Shown here piece by piece: positions 12,412 to 27,400 of a stretch of 64,000 nt of DNA. The first letter of the stretch is position 1; the number at the start of each line of letters is the position of its first letter. Location of the stretch: contig JACCGJ010000279.1 in the NCBI GenBank assembly GCA_013407085.1, positions 5,331-69,330 of the forward strand. The letters are read 5' to 3'. Source of the DNA: Atriophallophorus winterbourni (Eukaryota; Platyhelminthes; Trematoda; Plagiorchiida; Microphallidae). The notes beneath the pieces are model-generated. The model made no database searches and had not been told where the DNA came from. It worked only from the letters and a program-made list of their open reading frames with translations. A program made the position numbers and the translations under genes.

Positions 12412-15400
12412 CTGAAAAATCAGTTGCAATTGTATCTGAGATGAGAAAACTAGTAAAGACAGTTGTTTTATTCATTGCTTATTATCAAGAGAAATAGGAT
12501 ATATTCAACATGTACGATATGCAACAAAGGACAATATCTAAAAAAATAAAATATAAATGTCTTGAAAATCCGTGTAATCTTTTGTGTGAAAAATGTTGAT
12601 AGAGAATTCATTCCGAATCTTTCAATCTTTATTAGGGTTATCAGTAAACATATGCTAACTTCCAACTTGTTCAATAAGCTCGAACACTTGTATACTGATT
12701 AATCTAATTCCTCATCTTGTTCATAAACTTACAATTCAATGTTTACCATCCTATGGTTATTGTTAAGCTTGTTTCATTTTAGACCATCAAAAACCACGAA
12801 TTACCTTAAATAAAGGATTTACCTCCTTCTCCATATAATCAAAATGCCCAACGTTTCAATTTGGGCGGCCATGAATGATAAGACATTCTAAATACGTAAA
12901 GGCAAGATGCTGCACTTTGGCAAGAATGTTCCATGGATATATTGATTGAGAAATGAAAACTAGGCATGTAGGTCTCTGGAAAAAGATCTTGGAGTATAAA
13001 TTAGTGAAAGCCTGAAGAATACAGTTCAATGCCAGAATATTTGTCGATAGCCCAGCAGATAGGTAGGTATCTTTAAAAAATATTTGGAAGATTCTCGCTG
13101 TAAACGTTACCAACTATAATGAAAGTCCACATTTGTTCTACGATTGAGTAAGCGGTAGAGGTCTGGGCACCTTGCCTGCGAAAAGATATTGCTCTCTTTC
13201 ATGAAATCTATCACAGATCAACAAAGTTAGTGATAGGTCTGCGCAATGTTCCGTTCAACGAAAGATTGCGAAGTCTTCGTCTATGTGACTTTACCCAAAG
13301 GAGGATTCGACGCGATGTTATTCTAAGATATAGAAGTGTGTGGACCAAAAGACATTCACTCAGATACTTGTTTGAAGTGTGTGACGAGGAAGCGACACGT
13401 GGACATACATGATCCCTTTATGTCCCAAGTTCTCAAATTGATTGTTGGCGTCATTTTTTGCCGTGCGTGCTACATTTCTTTGAAATTCCCTACCTCAAAA
13501 AGTGGTTGACTCTCCTTGTCTGGCATTATTTAAAGCAAATTGTAATTATATATGCAACAAAACATCTTTCGTGAGCCATAAATTTGATACACTCTATTCG
13601 TTATCTACTAATATTTTTCACATGTTCATTCATACCGTAATCACGTAGTAATGTAAAGTAATAAAATTGTAACCATAAATCCTTGATTTATTGTTTCTTT
13701 GGCGTGTAGATATAGGCCGCCAACAATTGTCAAAGTCTGCCAAAGCCACCATTAGTAAATTTTGTAAACAAGTTTGTGGCGGAATATGAGCTTAGACGGG
13801 AATAAAAAGTTGTTTTTTGGCTTGCGCAAATATCTAGACATCAGAACTAGGTCATAGTTGCGTGCGTAAATTTCAATGCACGCAAACGTGGCTGGCAAAA
13901 AGTGGCGGGGCTTAACTTTTGCTGTAGTGATGGTGGTTATCTGGAGAACATCCGTGTGGCCAATCGATGCTGGCAATTTCGTGATCAACGGAGCCCCTGG
14001 CATAGGCGGCTTTTAATTTCGGGCCTGTTGTTATAGGTGATAGATAACTCAAGCGTTCTAATAATCAGTTGGCCTGAGTAATTATGTTCTGGCTAGTTGC
14101 GCAGCCGAGTTCCATTACGACGCCTGTTCAAATTCAGTGGAGACTAATATGCCCCTCTCCCTGACATTGAACAGAATAAAAATCTTGCAGACCGTTATTG
14201 TCAAGTGTTTTAATTTTGTCAAGTATTGAAATTATTACAATTTATTTAGTATACTTAAGAGGGGACTCACACACTTGTGACCACTTTATGACCTTGATAT
14301 TTTAGCATATTATTCTAGCATATTATTCCAGTTATCAATTCACGGGTTAGAACATATCCAATCAAGTGAATCAAGGATCTGCCGCTTGGCCTGTGACATC
14401 CAAGACACATTTGAACTTAGCACCTATCACGCGTGATCTAAATGCAACAATCTCATTCACACTACGGGTGACCAAAAAGTACAGACCCAATCAGACAAAA
14501 ATCGATAACGCTAAGGTCAACGGGTGCGGGGTTGTGTGGAAATGGCGTGTGGTAACGTCGATCGCATTGGCCCTTTGAAGGTGAGCATATTATTTAGATT
14601 CGAATTTGAAAATTTCACGGAGTATTTCCAGGCAATGCTAAACAAGCTAATGCGTTGAGAACGAAGAAACAACGAGCACACAAGGAATGATACGTCGTGG
14701 ATGGAAAAGGTCAGTCAGAATAGATACGCCGTAGCAAATTTTCATTCTCCTCACAGCAAGAATATCCGTGCATGACATGGATTTTTCAACGTTTTTCATT
14801 GAGTATGATCAACGTTTATGTTACCAAGCATTATCGTGCTTACGAGTCAACAAAAGACATTAATTCATTCATTCTATGGGGGTGTACTATTTAATGCTTA
14901 AAGGTTTTTATCCTCAATCTAAGCAACTTCGAGTGAACATTGAAACAATAGGAGTTAACAGTATCTTGCGATATTTTTTCATGCTTAAATTTCGTCTAAA
15001 CTCGTCACATTGCTTTTTGCATTCCAAAATAATAGGTAAGCCAAAAGAAAGCTGTTTAGGTTTTCTAAATTGCGACAGGCATCTCTAATCCATAAATAAA
15101 TGTCCTGCTAATTGTCTGTTTAGATTTATTCCGTTCGGCAAGCCCTTCAGAAAGAATTAATTGTTTTATTAATCACCATAGGTGCATCTAGTTTCGGTAT
15201 TTACAAAAGTAGACAACATCATTTACTGATCTTCCGATATTTGGACTCACTAATAGGCATCATGTTCTATTTATAAAGACATTTCTCGCTTATTGATTGG
15301 AATAGATTTTTGATCGATCGTTTTAATGATTCAATGATTTATGATTAAAAAGTTAATACTTTACATCACCGAAGAATTACGGTATGAATAAAAATGTGAA

Positions 15401-18400
15401 GAATATAATAGTATAAAAGGAATAGAGAATATCGAAGGTGAGGCTCACGAATGATGTTCTTTTGCATGTGTAAGCCCAATTTCGCTTTAAACATCGCCAT
15501 GCAACGATAGTCCACCACATGTTATAAGGTATTCCAAAGAAATAAAGCACGTATGGCGAAAAAATGGCGCCGATAATCAATACGGGAAGTTTGGACTTAA
15601 AGGGATAAGGTATGTCCGCGTGTCACTTTCCCATCACACACATCAAGCAAGTGTTTTAGTGGATGTCTATAGGTCAGAATAAAATCGTGTCGTATCCTCC
15701 TTTGTGTAAAGTCGTATAGACCCATACATCGCAATCTTTCGGTGTACGGAACATTGCGAGGACCCATCACTAACATTGTTGCTGTGTGATAGATTTTACG
15801 AAAGAGAGCAATATCTTTTCGTAGCCATGGAGCCCAGACCTCTAACGTATACTTGATCGTAGAATGGACGTTCATTAACCTTGGTAACGTTACCAACGAG
15901 AATCTTCTAAATATTCTTCGAGAGATACCTAACAATCTGTTGGCTTTTTCGATATATTCTGTCACTCAACTGTGGTATTTAGGTTTCCACTAATCCATAC
16001 TCCAAGATCTTTTCCAACGAGGTGCATGTCAAGTTTTCAGTTCCCAATCGATATGTCCAAGGAACATTCTTTCCAAGCGAAGCATCTTAATTTTTCGTAT
16101 GCTGAATATCATACCATTCGTAGCCGCCCAATCTAACACGTTGTCCAAATCCATTTGAGGTTTCTCAAAATCATATGCAGAAGTAATGTGCGTCCAAATT
16201 TTCAGATCATCCGCGAACAGGACCATTTTGGATGATATACAGGGTGGTAATCGTTTATATTTATTAAAATGAAGAGCGGGGCTAACACGAATCCTTGTGG
16301 GACTGCACTGGTGCTTTTGAACATTTGAGTTGGCACTCCGTTCACTTTAACTCGGGCGTGGCGATCTGACAGGTAGTCGCACAACCATGAGAGGAGTGGT
16401 TCACATATTCTTAAGCGTAACATACGGAAATGTATCCAAGAAGCATAGGTATTGTTTTTTTTGCTGCATCCACGCTGCTCGTTTCAGCGCTATCCACGTT
16501 TTTGTTCTGCTGTGGACATCAAAACGAAGTTTATGTTCGGATATTTTAGTAACGATCTGCGAGTTCTCGTCAATCTTCAGTTTCAGAAAATCTACAAGTT
16601 CGTTCCATTGCGAATCAGAGCTTATGTGGTCTGTCTGCCAATGCTGAATCTGCACGAGCGATTTACTCCGGGCCAATTGATCTACTTGGCGAAACAACCC
16701 ATTCAGAGCAAGCGATTTATGAGTACTGCCATCATAGTCGAACACAAGCACTGAATGGTCAATAAGACCCAGCGAAGCCTAAATCCGTTCGCTTCCGATG
16801 TTAACATCAAATGCAAGACATAGGGTCGGTCAGAACCTCTTCTTATCCATAATGGAAAGAAATTTGAGTGCAATCGGTTAGGGCCGTTTTTGTAACAGAG
16901 GTGGTGGGTTGACGATGATTAGTCATGTTCCCTTGTCACCCTTGGTTTGACGAAGCTTCTGTGTCAGAAGTGAAACGTTACCAAAAAACTACTCTCACCG
17001 ATTGCACTTAAATTTATTTTCATTTCTCGGTTATTTGTTCGAGAAATTCATGCGACATATCCATATTTAGACAGAACTATATTCATTACATCACGTTGAA
17101 CACTGCTAATTACACGGAAAATAAAACTTGCTGATTGAAAAATCAGGAAATAGCTTGGAAGAATCAGGGAACATTTTTATATTTACTTGCAGTAACACTT
17201 AATATCGTTGCCAGTATCAACAAGTCTGCCTACACCTTCGTGACCCTTTTCGAAATTATTGGATTGAAAATGGAACTACCAAAGTTATCATTAACCCATA
17301 ATTAACTATGTTAACATCATTGATGAATGATTATTCTGTGTGTCGTGATACAACCGAGTGTTAAAACGCGAATCTCACTGGGAATATCACATGAGCGCTT
17401 GATCGACGTGGCAAATTTGGCGACAATTCCAATTCTCGAATTTGTTTCGGATGCAGCATTGGCACGAATGGGGTTGTCGTCTCCGCACCAGACATACTTG
17501 CATCTGTCAATTATTGAACAAATAACAAAATATCTAGGAAATAATTCGCATGCAGAGATTAAGACATACTTGTTTTTTGTTATACAATCAAGTTAAATAT
17601 CAATCAAACCTAAATAAGCTGACAGCCATATGAAAAATAACTTTGAAATGAATAGTTCCCTAGTTGTGACTCAATTCTTATGACGCAACACATTATTGGT
17701 GTTTTTAAAGGGACACCAGGAGGTAAATAGTTTTGAATTCGTTAAAAATGAATTTTTCGTAACCTATATCCGATATACATGGTGATGAAGGTGGAAAAAA
17801 GTAGGGGAATGGAACAAAAGAGGTTACCCAACCAGTTTGCTTCGGTATTCTTTCGAAGTTGTTAAGATTGATGCAAAGGTTCTCTTCCAGTTCACTGTTG
17901 CTACTGTGCCTCTTAAGAGAGCGGTCAAGAGCAAATTCCTCCCTAACCATTGGGTTCACTATGAGGAACTTTCAAATCTTTTGGAAACGCCATTTTAACG
18001 CAATATCAGCCGTCCCAAATGCCAACTTTCGATTTCAACTGTCCATAAAATCGATGTTTTGGAACCTGGGCCGTTTTGCAATATGAGGTTTTGCTAACAT
18101 CCCTCGCACTTACCCTCTTCAATCGGTTTCTGATTGTTTGCTGACATCAGATAAAGACTGTTAGATTAGTTTCAGTGCTCCTACTCCGAAAGCATGGGCG
18201 ACACTGCCGTTGTAGAGTGTACATGCTCTAAACACCAGCTTTAGAAATCACTTCTGCATTTTTTATTTCTGTATTCACAAAATGTTCAAGTAAACGTTGG
18301 ATGCTCTGTAAATGAAAATCATTCGATTTTCATTGATGTCTTGCGCGGATGATACGGATGCTACAGTTTACGCTACCATGTAGTAAGGCATTTAGTTCGC

Positions 18401-21400
18401 GCACGATGAAGAATACTATTTTTATTTATTCGTAGCTTGTGTTTGCTCCAGATATGGAAGTTTGAACTAGGCAAGATGAAAGTTGATCAACAAAATTATT
18501 TTAATAATCTCTATTTCTAGCGCGAGGCTTTTGGAAATAGTTCAACCAAGTTATGTGCGTTGTTGTACACGTTTAACCTGATCGTTTTTAACAGTGAGAG
18601 GTGAAGTGATACACTTCCTTGACCAAGAAATTTGAACCTGTTCATGCTGATTGTCAATCCGAATACCTGAGACGCCGTCCAATAGCACCTCTTCGAAGTG
18701 AGCAAATATGGTGCGTCGTCAGCACAGAGAACAACACGTTCCCTGGTAAGTGCTCACAAACCATTCAGGTTGGAAAGCTTCCCAACAAATTGTGGCAGAT
18801 AAATAAAAGTGCCGAACAGCGAGAGGGCAAGATTGCATCTTTGTTTTACGACTTGGCGAATTTCAGAAGCTTTCGAAGTTCAGCCGTTTAATTGGATTGA
18901 AGAATTTATGCCAGGGTGTAAAGACTCAATACCTGCTCTGATACTGGCTAACATCGTGTGCATATGATGGAGATTGATCTCATTATTACCTACAGCCAAT
19001 TAATTTATCTAATTCGAGACATTAGAACACCCGGCTGGAAGCACTTGGAATCAGCTCACTGAAACTGATTTTACCATATCCACCTGATGACGGCAAACAG
19101 CCATATATCGGTAGTGGTGTATGAGGAATGGGGATGTGAGCACCACAATATATTGATGTTAAACTTAATTTGATACAAAATATCAAGTTAACTAACCGTG
19201 AAATTACAATTTTACCAATTTCATAGTTAACTAAATTCACATTTGAAAACTATGTGCAGATATCGAAGAAACTGGAATAACAGTGAAAGTAATGTTGCTC
19301 GCTTACTTGAACCCCTTCGGAGAACACTGTGAATTGAATGAGTTAATAATAGTGGAATGTTAAAATTTCATTCGAAGTACAAAAACATAAAACGAAAGCC
19401 TATTAAAAAATATAAAAAAATCGAAATTCGTAAATGTTGAGCATTACGCGTCTTACAAGAATATATGAAACATTATTCTTTTAACAAGATTTCTCCATCA
19501 GTTAAACTTCAACCATGCTTCTCGATGGAAAAGCGTGATTTTGATAGAAATTATATAAAAAATCTTAAAAACAAGGGTTTGAAGATAAATTATTTAGTCT
19601 AAAGCTGATAATCTAATGCATTGGTATACTAATAAACTGTAAGATTATCGAGAATAAGCGTTCGTCCGAGCCCATTGTGGATAACTCTGTAAATAGAAGC
19701 TCAGCTAAAAAGCAATTCAAAAATCAAGGCAAGCGTTATTTCCTAGATCTTCACTCATGGTCGATGTTCTATTTTTTCAACTTCTTTGCAAAAAGCTTAG
19801 CAATGAATGGTAAGAAAATCTTCATGCCTGCTTGGTTACCAAATAATTTCGCTTTTATACTGAAATTCAACCACATTTGTCAACAGAGCAAGGACCTCAA
19901 GCTTAACTGCGTACTAACTCAAGGTCAGGCATGTTTGAATTTGTGATCAGGATCCAATGTGATTGATCCTATTACTTCTGAATGCTGCCAATTAATTATT
20001 TCAAGAGTTGAAAACTTTCTCGGGTATACTATTTTCACTACACAGAACACCACGAAATTAATGTAATCGTTTAACTATCGACCCTATAAATCAACAAGTA
20101 TACTTCATTGAACTTAATATTCCTGAGCAGTTTCCCTTTCTGTCAGATGAATATCCCGTTTCTTATTCACGACACTTTCGACAAATCGTTAATCTCTTAC
20201 GTCTCCAATGTAACAGCATATTTCGGACACGATATCTGATCATTTGTTTAGATGTATTTTTTCCTCAAACTATCAAAACATCTGATTATTTATCTACAAT
20301 ATTCAACAACTGTCCAATCGTTGTCCTTAGGGATTGTTGTCGAAACACTTCACGCATTATTCACTTCACTTACGTTGCATCTGTCATCCCGTCACCGTTC
20401 GGGCTCCCCATTTGCTTTTCTGCTCCAGCGGGAGTATCTATTGTCACCGCGGGGATCAATCGATATTGTGTGGCATCCAGATTTGTTTCTGATCCTCCGG
20501 ACACATCCAACACATCCAGCAGCGCATACAACGTTGAGATGATGACGCGAAACTTGGTCAAATGCAAAAATAATTTATCACAATCGTGAACTGACAATGG
20601 ATTCGGGAGCAGTAACAATAGAACAACGTTTGATGTATGTTTTATTTAATTGTGTTTGAAGTGCCTGTGTATATGGGAATAATTTGTGGTTTTTAATAAA
20701 CAGGTGACAACAGATGGTTAGTCGAGACAACCTTCCAACATTTGTTCCAAAATCATTTTATTCAATGATGTCACAAGTTTCGATGGTGTAGAGTTCCAGA
20801 AAAACCATACACGGACTGAGCAAAAGCAATTACGACAGTTTTGCTGAAGTGTGATATTTGAAGCGGATGTTTATGACTGCATGTGTAAAGTGTGTCAACG
20901 CCGTTGGTTTTTTTCATATCAACTCAGAGGCACTTGACCTTAAATGTGTTTAAACCAATGCTAGATCATCGTTGTAAATATGGTAGTTTATACAATCCAG
21001 CAACCTATTTGGCTGCCGTATAATATATTATCCTGAGTAGCGCGATGTCACTATCCGGGCATGGTCTCCAAGCTTGCGCTGAATGGTGAATGATTGGATA
21101 TGTGCATCTATTGATTTTGTTCATGGAATATTCATATGTGGGATTGATTTTCATCATACGAGCCAATAATTGATTGTGTTGTACGATAATCAATATCTGC
21201 GTAACCATGGCCGGGCAGTTTTTCCCATGCCTATTTCTCGAAGTGAGCATATCCGAATTCAGGCAAAATTTACGTGATGTCGTTGCAGATGTTAAATTTC
21301 AAATAAGGATTGTTGTGCCAAAAGACGGATAGCATTACTGAAAAATTCTTCATTGGTGGCTAACTAAAGTCGAAATTTGCTAACTTTATTCGAAATGAAA

Positions 21401-24400
21401 AAACGTTAATCAAGCATGTTCAGACAGTATCAAGTTTTGTTCACTGGTTCGATCCACAGTTGCAAATGAAGCATTCATTTTTCCAATTCGACAACTCTGT
21501 CAAAATTTTATACCAAAGTTCACTTGCAAGATTTTTCTAAAACGTTTTTCAGAAATAATGCTAATTGGTATGTTAAGCAATTTTTATTTAAATTTACCTC
21601 ATCCAGTTTCAAATGTCGGTTTAAAACATGCGGCAATATAGAAGGAAATATTTCTTTTGTGATGACTTGTGGCTCAATAGAAGCTCCACGTTGGTTAGTA
21701 AGAGTCTTCCAAACACCTGTAAAAAGTATTGAGTCGAAAATAAGTCAAAACGGAGTTTTCCATTTCAATGCAGGTAAATGTAAGAATATTGACGTAGATA
21801 AATTACTTTTTCTGAATTTTATTTTTGAATATTTCACAATTACTCGAGGCGATTCAATTTTATAAATTATTTAAGGAGGGGTTTTATAAAGGGGTATGCC
21901 TGTCTTACTAACCTTCTCCTTACACTTTACGATTAGACTGGAGCAGTAGATGTTCAGCATACCATCCATGTATGTTACCTAGATATGTCGAAAGCATTTG
22001 ACCGCGTAAACCGCAGAAGCTGGAACGTTGTGGTATCAATGGCTGACTATTAGCCTGGTTAAGAATTACCTGACTGATCGGCTTGTTCAAGTCTCTGTGG
22101 ACGGTACTTTATCGAAGTCGGTAGCCATGACAAGTGAAGTGCCTCGCGGATACGTCCTCGAAACAATCCTCTTCGCACTTTATGCCAATGAAATACCAGC
22201 TCACATCAAACGTAAGATAGTAATGTTCGCGGACGATATAAAAGTGTGGTCGAGGATAAATGAGCCGAAGACTGCGAACTGTGCCAGAAGGTTCTGGACA
22301 ACTTCCAAGTTTGGTCCCTAAAAATCTCTTATAATTTAATTTTCAAGTGTCACATGTAATACCTCGGAAAATATGCGGAGTTCCAGTTTTATCTTGGTAC
22401 ACACAGCCTCTCGTGGACCACGGAACAAAAGGACATGGGTGTGTTAATAAGCAACACCCTAGGGATGACGAGCCACTGCATCTCAGTCCATCGCAAGACA
22501 TTACAGAAATTGTCACTCTTAAAGAGAATTTTCGGTAGGTTCTCAAAATAGACAATTCCCCCCACCAAAAATACTTACATGAGACCCACAATGAAATAAG
22601 CAGTTCAAGCATGGTCGCCACGGCTACAATAAGATTTTGCGACTTTGCAAAGAATATAACTTCGAGCTACCAATCTTGTCACCGGACTCAGCCGGAAACA
22701 ATACAATGAGCGAATCAAAACGCTAAATTTATTTGATTATCCACGTCGTCGTAACCTGGGGGATTCGATTTTGGTTTACAATATTTTGAATACCGCAAAT
22801 CACCTTCTACAATGCTTATTTAATCTACGGGGCTAGCATAAGACAAAAGCTCACACATATATTATATCTGTCGCGACTAAACTGCAGACGACATTTTTTG
22901 CCGTGCGATTTTGTTTAACTTGAAACAATCTGCCAGATTATGTGTTGTAAATCACCAATCACCAGATTTTTTTAGAGGTCTTGATGGTTTTTTGACCCTT
23001 AACCCCTGCATCGAAGAAGTATATATCTTGACCATTGCATCTACATTTGCCATCCCATAATCGAAAACAATTCGGCCTAGGATTTTTTCCTGATTCTTTG
23101 AACGGCTCAGTTAGCAACCATCCCATTTCGCTGTTATATTATTCGTAGTTTCTCATGTATTCTGGGAAGCTATATGCTTTTTCGATCATAATAGAATTAA
23201 ATAGAATTACCTAATACGTCCGCTCTTCAGTCATAAATTGTCAACTGTTTTGTATATATCTTTATTGGCGTTTGAATGATTCAGCACGCCACGAGATGCT
23301 TCGTCATATTATTAAAATATATTTTTAAGCGAACTGTGTTTGACACAAAATGTGCGAACACTAAGAGGTCAAACTTTCAATATATGGTGTTCACTTCAAA
23401 GCAGCCTTCGGAGTGATGCGATACTTATATACACAATATTGCATGAAGCAAATCATCAATTAACACATTTATTCGAATACCGCGAGTCACCATATAAGCG
23501 AAACCATTCAGCAACTCTAAAAGTTCTCCGTTCCATATTAGCTATCGCCGATATTTTCGTTTTCTAAGTGTCTGTTTACTTTGGGATGCATGCAAATTTT
23601 ATCACCGTTCTCGGTGTCGAGATATTCACTCAAAATTTAGACACGTATTTGCTGCATGAGGATGAAACCGCATTTTCGTTTTAATGCGTGACATTGCATG
23701 ATTAGGCGTTATTTCTTTCTCATGAACGAATATTTGCAATGTTATGCTAATTCTGAAGCTATGGGCTTTTTATCACCAGAAAATTCTTGTATCTGTAAAC
23801 TTGAAAAGTATCATATTATTAGCTTAAAGTAAGACAATCCATTTATAATTAACACATTGAATGCGAATATCCTCAAAACTAATGTGTATTATGCCAGATC
23901 TACGAACAATATGAGAATTGCACGCCAGAATAAACTAATTCTTTTAAACAAACTTAACATTTGATGCAATAATAATTGTAGAAAGAATCCTTTGCGGAGA
24001 GCGTCACATATATCTTCGAATGTTGCCGAATTAGTTTAAAGAAAAAATATGTGAAAACTTTCATGCAATTCTGAAATTTAATCGCTTTCCACGTGTTATT
24101 ACGAAAAACGAAATGAATCACGCAAAATATCATATTTCTTCGTAAAGTTTGGTAATGCGGTGATGAAGTATTACATTTTACTTGTAATTTTTTTTAAGAA
24201 CATGCCGCGACGGATATCTAGAAACATTTTACCAGGATGATTTACATGATGATCGAAAACGTACATATTTTTAAGCATCGCAATTTAAGAAACCATGGCT
24301 CATAATGAATATTTATTGCATAAATAAAAATACAATCGTGCATTCAAAATCTTTATTGCTTACCCAGAACTTCCAGGAATAAATGCACTGGTTGAGTCAT

Positions 24401-27400
24401 CCCACCCACATTTGAAAAACATCAGAAATTGGGCGATAATTATACACCAAAGATTACATTTTGCCTAGTACTTGCTAGAAATTTTATTCATGACTTGCGA
24501 ATTACACGTAGCCGCACAACTAATATACAAAATCCTTATTCTCGTAACGACTGTCGCCAATACTCTTATCATCTTCGTGCCTGTCCATTTCGAAAGCGCT
24601 CCCCAAAGCTATTTTACCTACATGAGTTCAGTAATATTCATTCGAAATTTAATGCGCATTTGTTGTACAACGACAGGACGGAACCGATGTATTAACTAAT
24701 GGTGGGTATTAAAATCGAATTTACGTGACGCTAATTCGAATAATTGACGTTAGCTCAGAATTATTATTTTCTTCTAATATTCTATGGTAAATGTGAAGGT
24801 AAATCCTTTTTCATCATAAATGACTAAAGCAAGAATAATGAACATAATCTTGAGGATATTTTAGTTGTTCTCAAGGCGACTGTTGGGTTTTGGCAACGTT
24901 ACGCAAAAGAAAAACACGATGTTACATCTGGGTGTCATAAAACTGTATGATAATTGTAAGATCCATTACAGATATTCGATTTATTCGTTGTTAAATATCT
25001 TACTACAATTTTCAACTATTTCGGAACATAATTTTACAAAAGCGTCAAGCTACACACCATAAACTATCCTTTGAAGTCTGTGTCAAGGGACAGATTCCAG
25101 CTAATCTTTTTAAGCGAATACTCTCATGTTCAGAGAGGCATACCTTTGCGACGAATACCCTGTGTTTTCAATATAAACTTGTAATTGAAAACATTGTTAT
25201 GCTGTAAACAATCTTGCAACCTCGACCTCGTGAGCTCCAATGTCTGAAACTGACAGTAAACTGCAAGTGCATGAGGTGCGATTGAGATTAAAAGCCCACC
25301 ATGTTTTTAATGTAGGAATTACGTTATATTTTATCTCAAAACACACAAAAGACCCGAGAACGTAGCAATTATATAACAAGTATATGATTCCTTTATTCAT
25401 CATAGTAGACTGAATCGGATTCGTGGTCTTTACTCAGTTTGCTAGCTCAATATTTGCTTTCAAGCTGATAACATCATTGGTTGACTTATAATCAAAAATG
25501 TCATTGTGAGCAATCAGAGGTGAAATTGGAACTTTAGATTCAGCATTATTTACAATTTACATATGATTCTAACGACATGTTCACTAAATATTTTGTTGGT
25601 TTTAATTGAAGAAGTGGCCGTTAATCTACATTTTAACTTATTCCCCCTGAAAAATGTTAGTAAAACGTAAGTAGACAATGCTATAAAATTACCTTAATTT
25701 ATTATGAACTTTATCGCGAAGGATATAGAAGCAATAAATAATATAAAAATCGAATAATACTCTGTAGTATCCTTCGGGCGATGTCAAACAGAATATTACA
25801 TCAGATTTACACGAATATTCAATGCTCCATACAGGTTCACGTGAGCATACAGTAACAATGTCTCCCACAGCATTTACACAGATAAACAGTAATAGATCGA
25901 TCGGCAGTCGAAGTAAGCATTCGCTATTCTATAACTTGAAGTGAATTCTTCCAAATGCGTTTACAGTGAATGGTGAAAGGCAACTTCCTCATACCTCGTG
26001 GGGCCAATGCTTAGAGATTTCATAGCTATTTTGAAAATGTCTGTGTCACTAATACAACATGCCTAAACGTCAAATTTTTGACTTTTAATCACTGCGAGTA
26101 GACTTTTTGAATGCGGCCGTTATTCGTGCTGTACATATGATCCAATAAGCTCAGCCAGCGGTGTCGTATCAGATTTGAAATGCTTTGCAGATCAGCTTGA
26201 GAAAGCAATTCTGGATTTGTTTATTTTGCATAATCACGGCATGTGACAGATTTGACTGATTTCCGGTGAATTCAAAGATTTCAGATTTCAGTCGTGTCAT
26301 GTGTGAATGAACCAGGTTTTACTGTCATGCAGTAAAACATTTATTCCACATGTTAGATATAACATCTGTCTTCATAGTCAACCTGCGGTTGCCCCAGAAT
26401 AATAACAGCATTTAATGACGCCGAATAAATTCACACTTACCACATATAGTAGTCATGGGATACCGAGTGTCTACTCCACTGGAAGACTTATGATAATCTC
26501 GGTGGTCAAGATCCATATCGAATAGTTTGCCGATATTCAATAGAAACGGGACAACCTGTTTGTGTATCGACGTGATGCTAACTTGTTTAACCAGAAAATC
26601 CAGACTAGAGAGAACTGTTGCGTTTATCTGAATAAAATAAAATGTGAACATGAGAAAGTGACGAAAAATTTGATAGTCACGATTCCCCCGATAAAAAACA
26701 CAGGATAAGATATCTTTCGCATATGCTCATTAAATAAAATGCATTCTTTGCATTTGCCAATTGAAAATTGAAATTACAAAATACAATTACCAAAGCAACG
26801 GAAATTTCGACTGACGTCAAATTTCATAAAATTGTTTGGTTGTATGTATAGCTAAAAAAATATTTCGCGCCATATCTACATTCAAAATGACACTCTTTCT
26901 CATCCTTCATTAAATATTCAAACAGACTGAATTTAAGTAATCAATACCAACTTACTTTTTTCATCTGAGTCGTAGCAAATAATAGATAAGGAAATTCAAG
27001 CGAAATTAAAGAACTATTAAAATTTATAATAATAATAATTATTAATATATATAATGATAATTAATAATTATATTATTAAGTTTGGTCGTGTCAACCTCAT
27101 TCAACTGTGGCATACAAGCGCTCCTTGTTTTCCATTCTTCCACTAATTCAAACGCATGCGGATCCCGATCCTACTGTCCTTACCTGATGAGTGAAAACAG
27201 CACGAAACCGGTCCTTGTGTGTGGGTGTGTGATGGAAATGCATGCAAATGAGCAGCTTTTGTGATGACGGGTGTGTAACTATCTGTATATTTTTCGACCT
27301 ACGTTGGATGCACCAACGCCATCCAACAGGGTGATAAAAATGCAAATTGTTTATTATTATTTCACTTATTGTATTGTTCCTAATTTAAGGTAATTCAAGA

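Noticed and set aside
20620..20690. Minus frame containing PQIIPIY just upstream of exon 13, resembling SCYL2 'LPHLIPLS'
   Set aside because: An in-frame stop sits directly before it and no AG acceptor lies between the stop and the match, so it cannot be spliced in; treated as coincidence.
24363..24388. Possible 24-base microexon reading HLFLEVL between good splice-like sites
   Set aside because: Phase fits between exons 12 and 13, but the match to SCYL2 is too short and the acceptor too ordinary to support a call.
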